Assembly (NCBI GenBank): GCA_022712835.1
Contig: JAFLJU010000670.1
Coordinates: 1-8,001 of the forward strand
Direction of reading: 5' to 3'
DNA: 8,001 bases
DNA from: Desulfobacteraceae bacterium
Lineage (GTDB): Bacteria > Desulfobacterota > Desulfobacteria > Desulfobacterales > Desulfobacteraceae
The position numbers and the translations under genes are program-made. Under the pieces are notes generated by a model, which saw only the letters and a program-made list of their open reading frames with translations, was not told the origin of the DNA and did no database searches. Below, in pieces: positions 1-5,700 of this stretch (its first letter is position 1; the number at the start of each line of letters is the position of its first letter).

Positions 1-105
1 AACGCAACCAAGGACAACAAGAACTATCGCCGTTGTGAACAACATACGAACGAGCATGCGGTTTCTGATCTTTTCGTTGAATTCCTGTTTGATTTCTTTT
101 TCCAT
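1..105 (-). CDS. N-terminal fragment of a membrane-anchored protein, function unknown (runs off the window)
   Basis: Only the first 35 codons are present, reading from the ATG at 105 to the window edge. The start is well supported: an AGAGGAGT ribosome binding site lies at about 119-113, 8 bases before the ATG and inside the 3' end of the preceding transporter gene. The gap to that gene's stop is 2 bases, so translational coupling is likely. The peptide opens with a charged segment (MEKEIKQEFNEKIRNR). A hydrophobic stretch follows from about residue 18 (MLVRMLFTTAIVLVVLGCV) and should be a signal anchor or first membrane helix. This pattern fits a sensor, a membrane-fusion-type protein or an anchored periplasmic protein, but nothing diagnostic is visible and I do not assign a function. 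It appears to be the fourth gene of the operon that begins at 3544. Confidence 0.7.
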   Translation of the reverse strand, partial: MEKEIKQEFNEKIRNRMLVRMLFTTAIVLVVLGCV

Positions 106-107
106 AA

Positions 108-1433
108 TCAGCACTCCTCTTTTTTTCGCTGAACTTCCTGCGGGACCGCAGTTCTTTCATCCGATGAGACTTTGGATTCATGTGTGACCAGAGCGCTGCA
201 GGCGCAGTTACCGTACACCGTGACCATGGTCAAAAAGTTATCAATTAAAGGATCAATAACAATGAGTAAAATAATAGAAGCAGCAACCGGTAAATGCAAA
301 GGCATAAGAACCAGGCCGATCATTGAAATAGCCAGGATGCCGGGTGCCCCAGCCGCAGCAAAGGAGGCTAGGATAGAGCCTATGACAATAATAATAAATT
401 GTTCGAGACCAAGCTCAATACCATAAAGTTGGGCAAAAAAAGTGGATGATAATGCAAAATAAAGGACGTTGCCATGGGAGACGGTATTGAAACTTAAAGG
501 AACGACCAAGCCAAGTGATTTCTTATCACAATTTAACTCGTTTGAAAGGCCGCTCAAGGCCGGCGGTATTGCTGCCATGGGTCTTGCCGTCCCCACAGCA
601 ACGATCATTGTTTTCTTTAAAGCGTTTAATGAATCGAGATAAGAGATGTTCGTGGTTCTCCAGATAATAAGGCTATAAATTACGAGCATCACAAAAATCA
701 AGATATAGACCAGAAGAATAAAATTCGCTGTTGCCATCAATACGGTAAAGCCGATACCTGATATCTGCTCAGCCAGCAAACAGGCCAAACCCAACGGCAA
801 TCCATACATGAACCATTCAATCATTCTGCTGAATGCATCATAGAGGTTATCTATAATCCCTATGGTCATTTCAGAATAATGCGAATCACAAATACCAATC
901 GCAACACCTAGGAGGGCTGCAAAAAACAAGATACCCAGATTTTGCCCATTGGTAAGGGCCTCAAAAATATTTTGTGGAACCATGGTGTTAATAAAATAAG
1001 CGATGCCTGATTCTTCATTGGCATTGTCCATATTTTCTTCGGGTGCTGATGATTCATATTCTGCCAGCTTCTGACCCAGAATTGTACGGCTCTCGTCATC
1101 GATATTTGTACCTGGTTTCAGCAGAACTCCGGTCATGGTGCCCATCAAGCCAGCAAAGAGAAGAGCCACAGTGAAGACAACTACAAGACGCTTGGCTATC
1201 TTCCGAACCTCTCCCTGGCGAAAAAGCTTCCCAAGACTTGATGTCACAGCAGTTAATATGATGGGAATAACGCACATCTGAAGTAGCGCAAGGTAGATCT
1301 TGCCGATGGGAGCGACAAAGGGAATTAATTCCTTGAAATAGACAGCAATCAATACCCCGGCAGCAATACTGACTAATATTGCCCATGGACTGAGCAGACT
1401 ATGATACCAGGGCGGTATTGATTTTTTCGGCAT
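108..1433 (-). CDS. Divergent dicarboxylate/amino acid:cation symporter (SDF/DAACS family)
   Basis: A 441-residue inner-membrane secondary transporter of the GltP/GltT/DctA (SDF) family, close to the usual length. The N-terminal helices (about 16-34, 42-66, 83-106) and the C-terminal core follow the family fold. The core has a re-entrant HP1-like segment (about 281-291), a TM7 segment (about 308-325), an HP2-like AAAGAPGI segment (359-366) and TM8 (about 385-415). Conserved landmarks are IGKIYLALLQMCVIPIIL (43-60) and the DPLID motif (394-398). By eye against GltPh, many ligand and cation residues differ. The serine-rich HP1 motif is TARPMAAIP (282-290), and the NMDGT motif is VSHGN (318-322). 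The positions of GltPh R397, N401 and D405 are L401, T405 and N409. GltPh D390 and D394 are kept as D394 and D398. An acidic loop (about 125-142) separates TM3 and TM4. The gene lies 67 bases after the binding-protein gene and 2 bases before the next. Substrate and coupling ion are unknown, and classical Na+-aspartate transport is unlikely. Confidence 0.88.
   Translation of the reverse strand: MPKKSIPPWYHSLLSPWAILVSIAAGVLIAVYFKELIPFVAPIGKIYLALLQMCVIPIILTAVTSSLGKLFRQGEVRKIAKRLVVVFTVALLFAGLMGTMTGVLLKPGTNIDDESRTILGQKLAEYESSAPEENMDNANEESGIAYFINTMVPQNIFEALTNGQNLGILFFAALLGVAIGICDSHYSEMTIGIIDNLYDAFSRMIEWFMYGLPLGLACLLAEQISGIGFTVLMATANFILLVYILIFVMLVIYSLIIWRTTNISYLDSLNALKKTMIVAVGTARPMAAIPPALSGLSNELNCDKKSLGLVVPLSFNTVSHGNVLYFALSSTFFAQLYGIELGLEQFIIIVIGSILASFAAAGAPGILAISMIGLVLMPLHLPVAASIILLIVIDPLIDNFLTMVTVYGNCACSALVTHESKVSSDERTAVPQEVQRKKEEC
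113..119 (-). promoter_or_regulatory. Ribosome binding site of the gene starting at 105
   Basis: On the minus strand this reads AGAGGAG, 8 bases upstream of the ATG at 105. It lies within the last codons of the upstream transporter gene. It is the strongest ribosome binding site in the left operon and shows that a real gene starts here even though only 35 codons are visible. Confidence 0.65.
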
Positions 1434-1500
1434 TTGAGGTTCACCCTTCTTATACGTAAAATGTTATATTATTTTTCTTAAAGTTACACTAAAGAATACA

Positions 1501-2463
1501 TCAGCATCTTCGCCTATAGAGCCAAGATCCGATAAAAATGACCATAAATATGGTTGCCCCGATTAAAACATTTCGTTTTTCCTGTGGTGATATTTCCCGG
1601 GGTGCATCGTTTATTCTATTTTGTAATTCAGGATCCGGGTACCGGTCAAGAATGTCATCGGCGGTAAGAGGTTGAGGATAATCCGTCTCCAGGTAGAAAT
1701 TAATAAACTGTAAAAGATGCTCATTCTCCCAAGCAGTTGCAACCGCAACCGGATCATCAATCTCATCTATAATGATTGTTTCTAGCTCGATCGTATAACT
1801 TGGATAGCGCCTGAGTACAGTTTTGAGTTCTACCTCGTCATAATAAAATCCTAGAACCTCACCCTTTCGAACACTTTCCCAGTTCTCATCAAGTGTTTTA
1901 ATCGTTATAATTTCACTCTTCGGAAAATCGTATTGGGCATAATCAACATAGGAACTACCCCCTAAGGTGGAAATTCTTGCGCCAGGTTTCTGTAAAAGAC
2001 GAAGTATCTGTTCTTTTTCTTTCTGGTTCTTGCCGTCACTTGCTTGGGCTGCCCGCAAACGATTAATAACAAGTGCCGGATGGACAATGAGATAAGGATG
2101 TGAAAATTTAACTTTCAGGCTCCGGGAAAAGGTCTTACTCAGGATGCTTATGGCAATATCAGCTTCATGGGAAACGATTGCATCAATAACATCATCATAT
2201 GTTTTACTTTCTCGGTTAAAATGAACTTCTACGCCTAGTTTCTCGGCAATATTCTTTGCCAGATCCACATCATGCCCAACGAACTGACCCTCTTTTGTGG
2301 TATTGAAAAAATAGGGTACATCCTCGTCAATCATGGCGACAATGAGTTTGCCCCGTTCCTTAATTCGTTGAATATCCGGGGGGTAAACCGATTTTTCTGC
2401 AGCCATGACAGAAAGTTGACAGAAAAAAAACATCAGAATCGTACTGACAACCACTCTTTTCAT
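1501..2463 (-). CDS. Family-3 amino-acid-type solute-binding protein with a C-terminal membrane anchor
   Basis: A 320-residue periplasmic binding protein of the SBP_bac_3 type. I chose the ATG at 2463 because AAGGAA (2478-2473) lies 9 bases upstream. The in-frame TTG at 2469 would be only 3 bases from it. A Sec signal peptide covers about residues 1-22 (MKRVVVSTILMFFFCQLSVMAA). The family opening follows, with GKLIVAMIDEDVPYF and the VGHDVDLAKNIAEKLGV block at about 62-78. Compared by eye with LAO/HisJ proteins, the Arg that holds the ligand carboxylate is present (R114, in SKTFSRSLKVKFSHP). The Asp that holds the alpha-amino group is also present (D209, in GFYYDEVEL), so an amino-acid-like ligand is plausible. 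A hydrophobic helix at about 299-316 followed by YRRRC forms a C-terminal anchor, which is unusual for this family. No ABC permease is adjacent. The neighbour is a secondary transporter, so the protein may present ligand to it or act in sensing. That pairing is inference. Confidence 0.82.
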   Translation of the reverse strand: MKRVVVSTILMFFFCQLSVMAAEKSVYPPDIQRIKERGKLIVAMIDEDVPYFFNTTKEGQFVGHDVDLAKNIAEKLGVEVHFNRESKTYDDVIDAIVSHEADIAISILSKTFSRSLKVKFSHPYLIVHPALVINRLRAAQASDGKNQKEKEQILRLLQKPGARISTLGGSSYVDYAQYDFPKSEIITIKTLDENWESVRKGEVLGFYYDEVELKTVLRRYPSYTIELETIIIDEIDDPVAVATAWENEHLLQFINFYLETDYPQPLTADDILDRYPDPELQNRINDAPREISPQEKRNVLIGATIFMVIFIGSWLYRRRC

Positions 2464-2472
2464 TCTCAAGTA

Positions 2473-2478
2473 TTCCTT
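2473..2478 (-). promoter_or_regulatory. Ribosome binding site deciding the binding-protein start
   Basis: On the minus strand this reads AAGGAA. It lies 9 bases before the ATG at 2463 but only 3 bases before the alternative TTG at 2469, so it favours the ATG. Confidence 0.55.
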
Positions 2479-2488
2479 ATCATACGTT

Positions 2489-3544
2489 TTATTCAGGCGC
2501 TAACGCTTTTGCCTCATCATATACCCATTCAATTCCTTTATAATTCCGGAAAAGATAGGTTCCATCTTTCTGCCTTGTACAATAATCTTTATTAATCGGT
2601 GTTTTACGTATGTAAGGACCATCAAAAATATAAGTGGGCACAGCTAAACCACTGATCCAACCGTATAGTTTGCGATGGATTTCTTTACCCCTTTCGATGG
2701 TGGTTCTGAAATATGCATCCCCTTGTGTTAAATCACAATGATATAAATAATATGGCCTGATGCCGATCTGGAAAAGAGTGGTGCACAATCTTCGCATGGT
2801 ATCCACATCATCATTTATCCCTTTGAGCAGCACGGTTTGATTTCCCAAGGAAATACCGGCCTGACGTAATTTGTTAACCGCTGTAATCGTCTGGGTGGAG
2901 ATTTGACGAGGATGATTAAAATGACTGTTAATATAGAGTACCTGATATTTTTGTAAAATGGATACTAACTTACTTGTGATGCGTTGTGGTAATGAGTAGA
3001 GTACTCTTGTGCCAATTCTTATCACCTTTATACTTTCTATTCGCCGTAAGTTTTCCAGAAAAAATTCCAGTCTATCATCTGGAATCATCAAGGCATCGCC
3101 TCCTGACAACAATACATCTTCAATCTCAGGATGTTCTCTTAGATAGTTAAACGCCTGTTGATAGTCTTCATCGCCATAGGGAATTTCTGTGCCAACGTTT
3201 CTCTTCCGGGTGCAGAAACGACAATAGGCTGCACAGCACTGAGATACAAAAAGCAAAGCCCTATTCGGGTAGGAGTGGACCAACACCCCGGCAATACTAT
3301 CATTTTCTTCAAGAATAGGATCTTCCATCTCAGCTGGTTGAATGATCCGCTCAAAAGGAGATGGAACGACTTCTTTTGCAATAACACATGTGGAAGTGTC
3401 TTTGTCCATGAGTGAAAGTATGTGGGGAGTTATCCTCATAGGAAATGTTTTCTCAACATCTTCCACCTTAAACCCCCGGTCACGAAGTTCTGCGATAGAG
3501 GTTACAGAGTTTTTTATCTGTTCTTGCCAGTCTTCCATCTCCAT
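2489..3544 (-). CDS. kamA: KamA-family radical SAM/PLP enzyme (lysine 2,3-aminomutase-like)
   Basis: A 351-residue cytoplasmic radical SAM protein of the lysine 2,3-aminomutase family. The family's chemistry is a radical 1,2-shift of an amino group, using a [4Fe-4S] cluster, S-adenosylmethionine and PLP. The cluster motif CxxxCxxC is at C104, C108 and C111, in CAAYCRFCTRKR. LLSGGDALM (145-153) fits the SAM-binding GGD motif. HFNHPRQIS (208-216) and the GNQTVLLKGIND block (about 234-245) match the family. Two Asp residues that bind the lysine side-chain amine in the clostridial enzyme appear conserved: D271 in YHCDLTQG and D308 in IFDGPYIRK. The PLP-lysine loop is one residue shorter than the usual PGGGGK and reads PYIRK, with candidate K314. 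The C-terminal FRNYKGIEWVY resembles the RNYEG ending of true aminomutases and is absent from EpmB. The protein is shorter than typical KamA (about 415). The start at 3544 has GGAGAG just upstream. An in-frame ATG at 3583 would add 13 residues but has no ribosome binding site. The symbol is family-level, and the product could be another beta-amino acid. Confidence 0.87.
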   Translation of the reverse strand: MEMEDWQEQIKNSVTSIAELRDRGFKVEDVEKTFPMRITPHILSLMDKDTSTCVIAKEVVPSPFERIIQPAEMEDPILEENDSIAGVLVHSYPNRALLFVSQCCAAYCRFCTRKRNVGTEIPYGDEDYQQAFNYLREHPEIEDVLLSGGDALMIPDDRLEFFLENLRRIESIKVIRIGTRVLYSLPQRITSKLVSILQKYQVLYINSHFNHPRQISTQTITAVNKLRQAGISLGNQTVLLKGINDDVDTMRRLCTTLFQIGIRPYYLYHCDLTQGDAYFRTTIERGKEIHRKLYGWISGLAVPTYIFDGPYIRKTPINKDYCTRQKDGTYLFRNYKGIEWVYDEAKALAPE

Positions 3545-3548
3545 GGCT

Positions 3549-3554
3549 CTCTCC
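3549..3554 (-). promoter_or_regulatory. Ribosome binding site deciding the KamA-like gene start
   Basis: GGAGAG on the minus strand, ending 4 bases before the ATG at 3544 (6 bases counted from GGAG). No comparable site precedes the upstream in-frame ATG at 3583, where the sequence is T-rich. Confidence 0.55.
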
Positions 3555-3657
3555 AAATTTGTTTTATTCCCAAATTTTTGCATGTTTAAATGGTGAAAAA
3601 TTGCTAAAGAAGAATGATTAAATCAATTCTAATCTCCTTTTCTAAGCAAAAAATAAC

Positions 3658-3686
3658 ATTTAAAACAATCGCCAAAACAATGTCAA
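3658..3686 (-). promoter_or_regulatory. Candidate sigma-70-type promoter of the leftward operon
   Basis: On the minus strand a perfect TTGACA (3686-3681) is followed after 17 bases by TTAAAT (3663-3658), which matches four of six -10 positions. Transcription would begin near 3651 and leave about 106 bases of leader before the ATG at 3544. No riboswitch fold is evident in that leader. A small dyad, TGATT-A-AATCA (3615-3625), lies just downstream of the predicted start and could be an operator. Confidence 0.42.
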
Positions 3687-3828
3687 GCAGAATAACTGAT
3701 TAGATTTCAATTGCTTTATCACTATTCGTTTGATATTTTTTCCATGCATATTACCTCTGTTTTTTTGTTTTTTCGATTTGTCTCTTAAAAACCACACACT
3801 TAAACAAAGGTTTTGTCGACATAAAGCT

Positions 3829-3856
3829 TTGAATTTATAAATGTTATTGATAAAAT
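3829..3856 (+). promoter_or_regulatory. Candidate promoter of fetAB
   Basis: TTGAAT (3829-3834) and TAAAAT (3851-3856) are separated by 16 bases and match the -35 and -10 consensus at four and five of six positions. Transcription would start near 3863, giving a short leader of about 28 bases before the ATG at 3891. No clear Shine-Dalgarno sequence lies in that leader. The -10 box lies within the inverted repeat at 3846-3868. Confidence 0.4.
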
Positions 3857-3868
3857 TTACATATCAAT
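3846..3868. promoter_or_regulatory. 7-9-7 inverted repeat, operator-like, over the fetAB promoter
   Basis: ATTGATA (3846-3852) and TATCAAT (3862-3868) are perfect inverse complements separated by 9 bases. The dyad covers the predicted -10 box and transcription start, where a repressor would act. The half-site TTGAT resembles FNR/CRP-family half-sites, but the 11-base gap between TTGAT and ATCAA is wrong for FNR (4 bases). It is not a standard Fur box. The AT-rich context makes chance a real possibility. Confidence 0.3.
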
Positions 3869-3890
3869 TTCAACACCCTTAAATAGTATT

Positions 3891-4514
3891 ATGGAAGAAT
3901 CCGTGATCTCCTTTGAATCTGTCAGCCATGGTGTGGGTAACACAAAAATTTTTTCAAACCTGACCCTTTGTGTGGAAAAAAATAAAAAAGTATTAATCTT
4001 AGGGAAATCGGGTATCGGCAAGACAAGCCTGTTCCGTCTGATTCTCGGGTTTGAACAGCCCGAATCAGGACATATTTTGGTAAATGGACTGGATTTAATC
4101 CAAGAGCAGATCCATCAAATCCGACAAGAAATATTTTATTTAAGTCAGGATATCGACCTTATGGATGATATTATTCTTAGGCTTTTGACCATAGTCTGGG
4201 AATTTAATTTCTCCAAAGAACTGCCCATGGAAGAAGTAAACCAACACTTAATATTTCTGGAAGTTTCCCCGGACATTCTGAAGAAGAGAACAAGGGAATT
4301 GTCCGGTGGTGAACGCCAGAGAATAGGGCTTCTGATGGGGTTTTTGCTGGATCGCCCCATCTGGCTTTTGGATGAACCCACTTCGGCACTGGATGATGCC
4401 ATGAAAAAAAAGATTGCCACCCATATTCTATCCCTGGATAAAACTATGATCATCATTTCCCACGACCATTGCTGGCAGAACAATTCAATCGTTCGAATCG
4501 AAGGGTGGTCATAA
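3891..4514 (+). CDS. fetA: ABC transporter ATP-binding protein, FetA-like
   Basis: A 207-residue single-domain ABC ATPase, about the length of E. coli FetA (YbbL). Walker A is GKSGIGKTS (38-46) and the Q-loop glutamine is Q86 in YLSQD. The signature is LSGGE (137-141), Walker B with its catalytic glutamate is IWLLDEPTSALD (157-168), and the switch histidine is H191. All catalytic elements are intact. It is followed after 1 base by the UPF0014 permease, the specific FetA-FetB arrangement. Neighbour and length identify it better than its own sequence does, since ABC ATPases look alike. In E. coli FetAB is associated with iron export and peroxide resistance. The ATG at 3891 has no obvious ribosome binding site. 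The GTG at 3903, preceded by GGAAG, is an alternative start that would trim four residues. Confidence 0.82.
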   Translation: MEESVISFESVSHGVGNTKIFSNLTLCVEKNKKVLILGKSGIGKTSLFRLILGFEQPESGHILVNGLDLIQEQIHQIRQEIFYLSQDIDLMDDIILRLLTIVWEFNFSKELPMEEVNQHLIFLEVSPDILKKRTRELSGGERQRIGLLMGFLLDRPIWLLDEPTSALDDAMKKKIATHILSLDKTMIIISHDHCWQNNSIVRIEGWS

Positions 4515-4515
4515 T

Positions 4516-5304
4516 ATGGGCGCCCAGGATTTAAGCCTCTTTTCCCTTGCATCTTTGTTGATATTTCTTTTTCCCATCCTTTACATCAGTCGGTATCTGA
4601 AACTTGGGATCAATCGAGAGATCATCGTTGGAATTACCAGAATGGTCCTTCAATTGAGCTTTGTGGGGTTTTATCTAGAATTTTTATTCAAATTTGATTC
4701 CCCATGGCTCAACGGGGTATATCTACTGCTCATGATTTCCATTGCCTGTCATTCCATCTTAAAAGCCAGTAATCTTAAAGTTCGCCTTTTTTTCACCCCT
4801 CTGTTTTTCTCCCTGCTGATCCCATTTGCCCTTGTTTTACTTTTTTTCAATGGGGTGGTGGTCCGTATTGACAACCTGTTTGAAGCCAAATACCTGGTAC
4901 CCATCGGTGGGATGCTGTTGGGAAACTGCCTGAGAAGCATTATCATCGGACTCACCAATTTTTATTCGGGTATCAAAAAAAATGAACGGGAATATCTTTA
5001 TTCTCTCACTCTTTTCAACAACCGGGCCCAGGCACTCAAGCCCTGGTTCAGGGAAAGCCTTGTGGCCGCCATCAACCCGACGCTTGCGTCCATGGCCACC
5101 ATAGGACTGGTTTCTTTGCCCGGCATGATGACCGGTCAGATTCTGGGCGGGTCCATTCCCATTGTTGCCATCAAATATCAGATTGCCATCATGGCATGTA
5201 TTTTCTATACCGAATTCTTCAGTGTTATTTTATCCATTTTATTTTCATTAAAAACCGGATTTAATAAATTTGATGTGTTAAAAACCCATATTTTTAGAAA
5301 ATAA
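4516..5304 (+). CDS. fetB: ABC transporter permease, FetB family (UPF0014)
   Basis: A 262-residue inner-membrane permease, essentially the length of E. coli FetB (YbbM). The family fingerprints are clear. They are TRMVLQLSFVGFYLEFLF (41-58), FDSPWL (60-65), the YLVPIGGMLLGN block (126-137), the NNRAQAL segment (168-174) and the hallmark IGLVSLPGMMTGQILGGS (196-213). About seven hydrophobic segments are visible: roughly 8-25, 38-58, 66-83, 92-112, 126-146, 186-203 and 218-246. The start codon lies 1 base after the fetA stop, and AAGGGTGG at 4502-4509 serves as ribosome binding site. Family members are linked to iron export under oxidative stress. The substrate here is inferred from homology only. 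Confidence 0.88.
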   Translation: MGAQDLSLFSLASLLIFLFPILYISRYLKLGINREIIVGITRMVLQLSFVGFYLEFLFKFDSPWLNGVYLLLMISIACHSILKASNLKVRLFFTPLFFSLLIPFALVLLFFNGVVVRIDNLFEAKYLVPIGGMLLGNCLRSIIIGLTNFYSGIKKNEREYLYSLTLFNNRAQALKPWFRESLVAAINPTLASMATIGLVSLPGMMTGQILGGSIPIVAIKYQIAIMACIFYTEFFSVILSILFSLKTGFNKFDVLKTHIFRK

Positions 5305-5305
5305 T

Positions 5306-5339
5306 AATCACTAACCTTTTAATTCCAGTGATTTCTTCA
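5306..5339 (+). terminator. Weak terminator-like hairpin after fetB
   Basis: AATCACT (5306-5312) and AGTGATT (5327-5333) form a 7-bp stem with a 14-base loop, directly after the fetB stop. It is followed by TCTTC rather than a clean T-run, so termination would be inefficient at best. Confidence 0.3.
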
Positions 5340-5343
5340 CCGG

Positions 5344-5392
5344 CTTTCCCCAGGGCCTTTTTCCTTGACACCTTTGGGGGAAAGGGTTATTT
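5344..5392 (+). terminator. Second hairpin after fetB, overlapping the next promoter
   Basis: CTTTCCCC (5344-5351) pairs with GGGGAAAG (5377-5384), and AGG/CCT can extend the stem past a bulge. The tail GGTTATTTT is only partly T-rich. The loop contains the TTGACA box of the riboswitch promoter, so the hairpin may end fetAB readthrough or may be incidental. Confidence 0.35.
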
Positions 5393-5393
5393 T
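5365..5393 (+). promoter_or_regulatory. Promoter of the cobalamin-riboswitch operon
   Basis: A perfect TTGACA (5365-5370) is followed by a 17-base spacer and TATTTT (5388-5393), four of six -10 matches. The predicted transcription start near 5400 falls just before the 5' edge of the riboswitch. That placement is the main reason to trust the promoter. Confidence 0.6.
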
Positions 5394-5402
5394 GACTGGA
5401 TA

Positions 5403-5572
5403 TTTCAGGTGCTGCGAACTGCAGTTAAAAGGGAATCCTGTGAAACTCAGGAACGGACCCGCCGCTGTGACCGGGGATGAAAATCACCACAACCACTGCT
5501 GAAAAATTTTTTTCAACGGGAAGGGGTGACAAGTAAGCCGATCCGGAAGCCAGAAAACCTGCCTGAAGGCTT
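5403..5572 (+). ncRNA. Cobalamin (B12) riboswitch
   Basis: The conserved core is readable in order. CAGGTGC (5406-5412) opens the element. TTAAAAGGGAATCC (5425-5438) is the classic purine-rich box, followed by the small hairpin TCCTG/CAGGA (5436-5440 and 5448-5452). CCGCCGCTGTGACCGG (5459-5474) matches the core preceding the ACTG-type box, which is seen as ACCACTGC (5482-5489). CGGGAAGG (5517-5524) and GAAGCCAGAAAACCTGCC (5546-5563) are the hallmark 3' boxes. The 5' CAGGT can pair with ACCTG or GCCTG near 5557-5565 to close P1. The element senses adenosylcobalamin or a related corrinoid. It lies on the coding strand upstream of a BtuCD-type importer, with a terminator between them, which points to transcriptional shut-off by bound ligand. 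The aptamer subtype (AdoCbl or aquocobalamin class) is not decided. Confidence 0.93.
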
Positions 5573-5606
5573 GATCGTTTATACCCGCGAGGATTTGGGT
5601 AGATCA
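5572..5606 (+). promoter_or_regulatory. Expression-platform hairpin between aptamer and terminator
   Basis: TACCC (5582-5586) pairs with GGGTA (5597-5601), and TGATC (5572-5576) pairs with the adjoining GATCA (5602-5606) across a 5-base bulge. It sits directly between the riboswitch 3' end and the terminator. It may be part of the switching structure, but I could not find a convincing antiterminator complementary to the terminator arm. Confidence 0.3.
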
Positions 5607-5629
5607 GCATAATGTGGATAAATTCGGTT

Positions 5630-5665
5630 CCCATATCAGAAACTTTTTTTGATATGGGTTTTTTT
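5630..5665 (+). terminator. Intrinsic terminator of the riboswitch leader
   Basis: CCCATATCA (5630-5638) and TGATATGGG (5650-5658) form a perfect 9-bp stem, extendable by G-U and A-U pairs into the loop. A run of seven T follows (5659-5665). It lies about 58 bases after the aptamer and before the first gene, so it is the likely OFF-state output of the cobalamin riboswitch. Confidence 0.82.
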
Positions 5666-5700
5666 ATTGGACCTTCCCAAAGGGAACGGGCAAAAAATAT

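Larger units (their letters stand above)
3545..3890. other. AT-rich divergent intergenic region
   Basis: This stretch separates the leftward aminomutase operon from the rightward fetAB genes. It has no convincing ORF. It is markedly AT-rich, with T-tracts around 3736-3776, and holds a promoter candidate in each direction (3686-3658 leftward, 3829-3856 rightward). It also holds a small dyad at 3615-3625 and a larger inverted repeat at 3846-3868. I see no RNA gene, repeat family or mobile-element end. Confidence 0.6.

Noticed and set aside
1434..1500. Internal promoter for the SDF transporter, suggested by TATAAC on the minus strand in this AT-rich gap.
   Set aside because: No acceptable -35 box is found at 16-18 bases, so the match is expected by chance in AT-rich sequence.
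3545..3583. N-terminal extension of the KamA-like protein from an ATG at 3583.
   Set aside because: No ribosome binding site precedes 3583, while GGAGAG directly precedes the ATG at 3544.
3158..3596. Plus-strand open frames opposite the KamA-like gene (3158-3415 and 3342-3596).
   Set aside because: They lie antisense to a gene with clear radical SAM motifs. Their translations show no domain-like pattern and they have no ribosome binding sites.
3846..3868. FNR or Fur box upstream of fetA.
   Set aside because: The TTGAT/ATCAA half-sites are 11 bases apart instead of 4, and the pattern does not match the Fur repeat. Kept only as an unassigned dyad.
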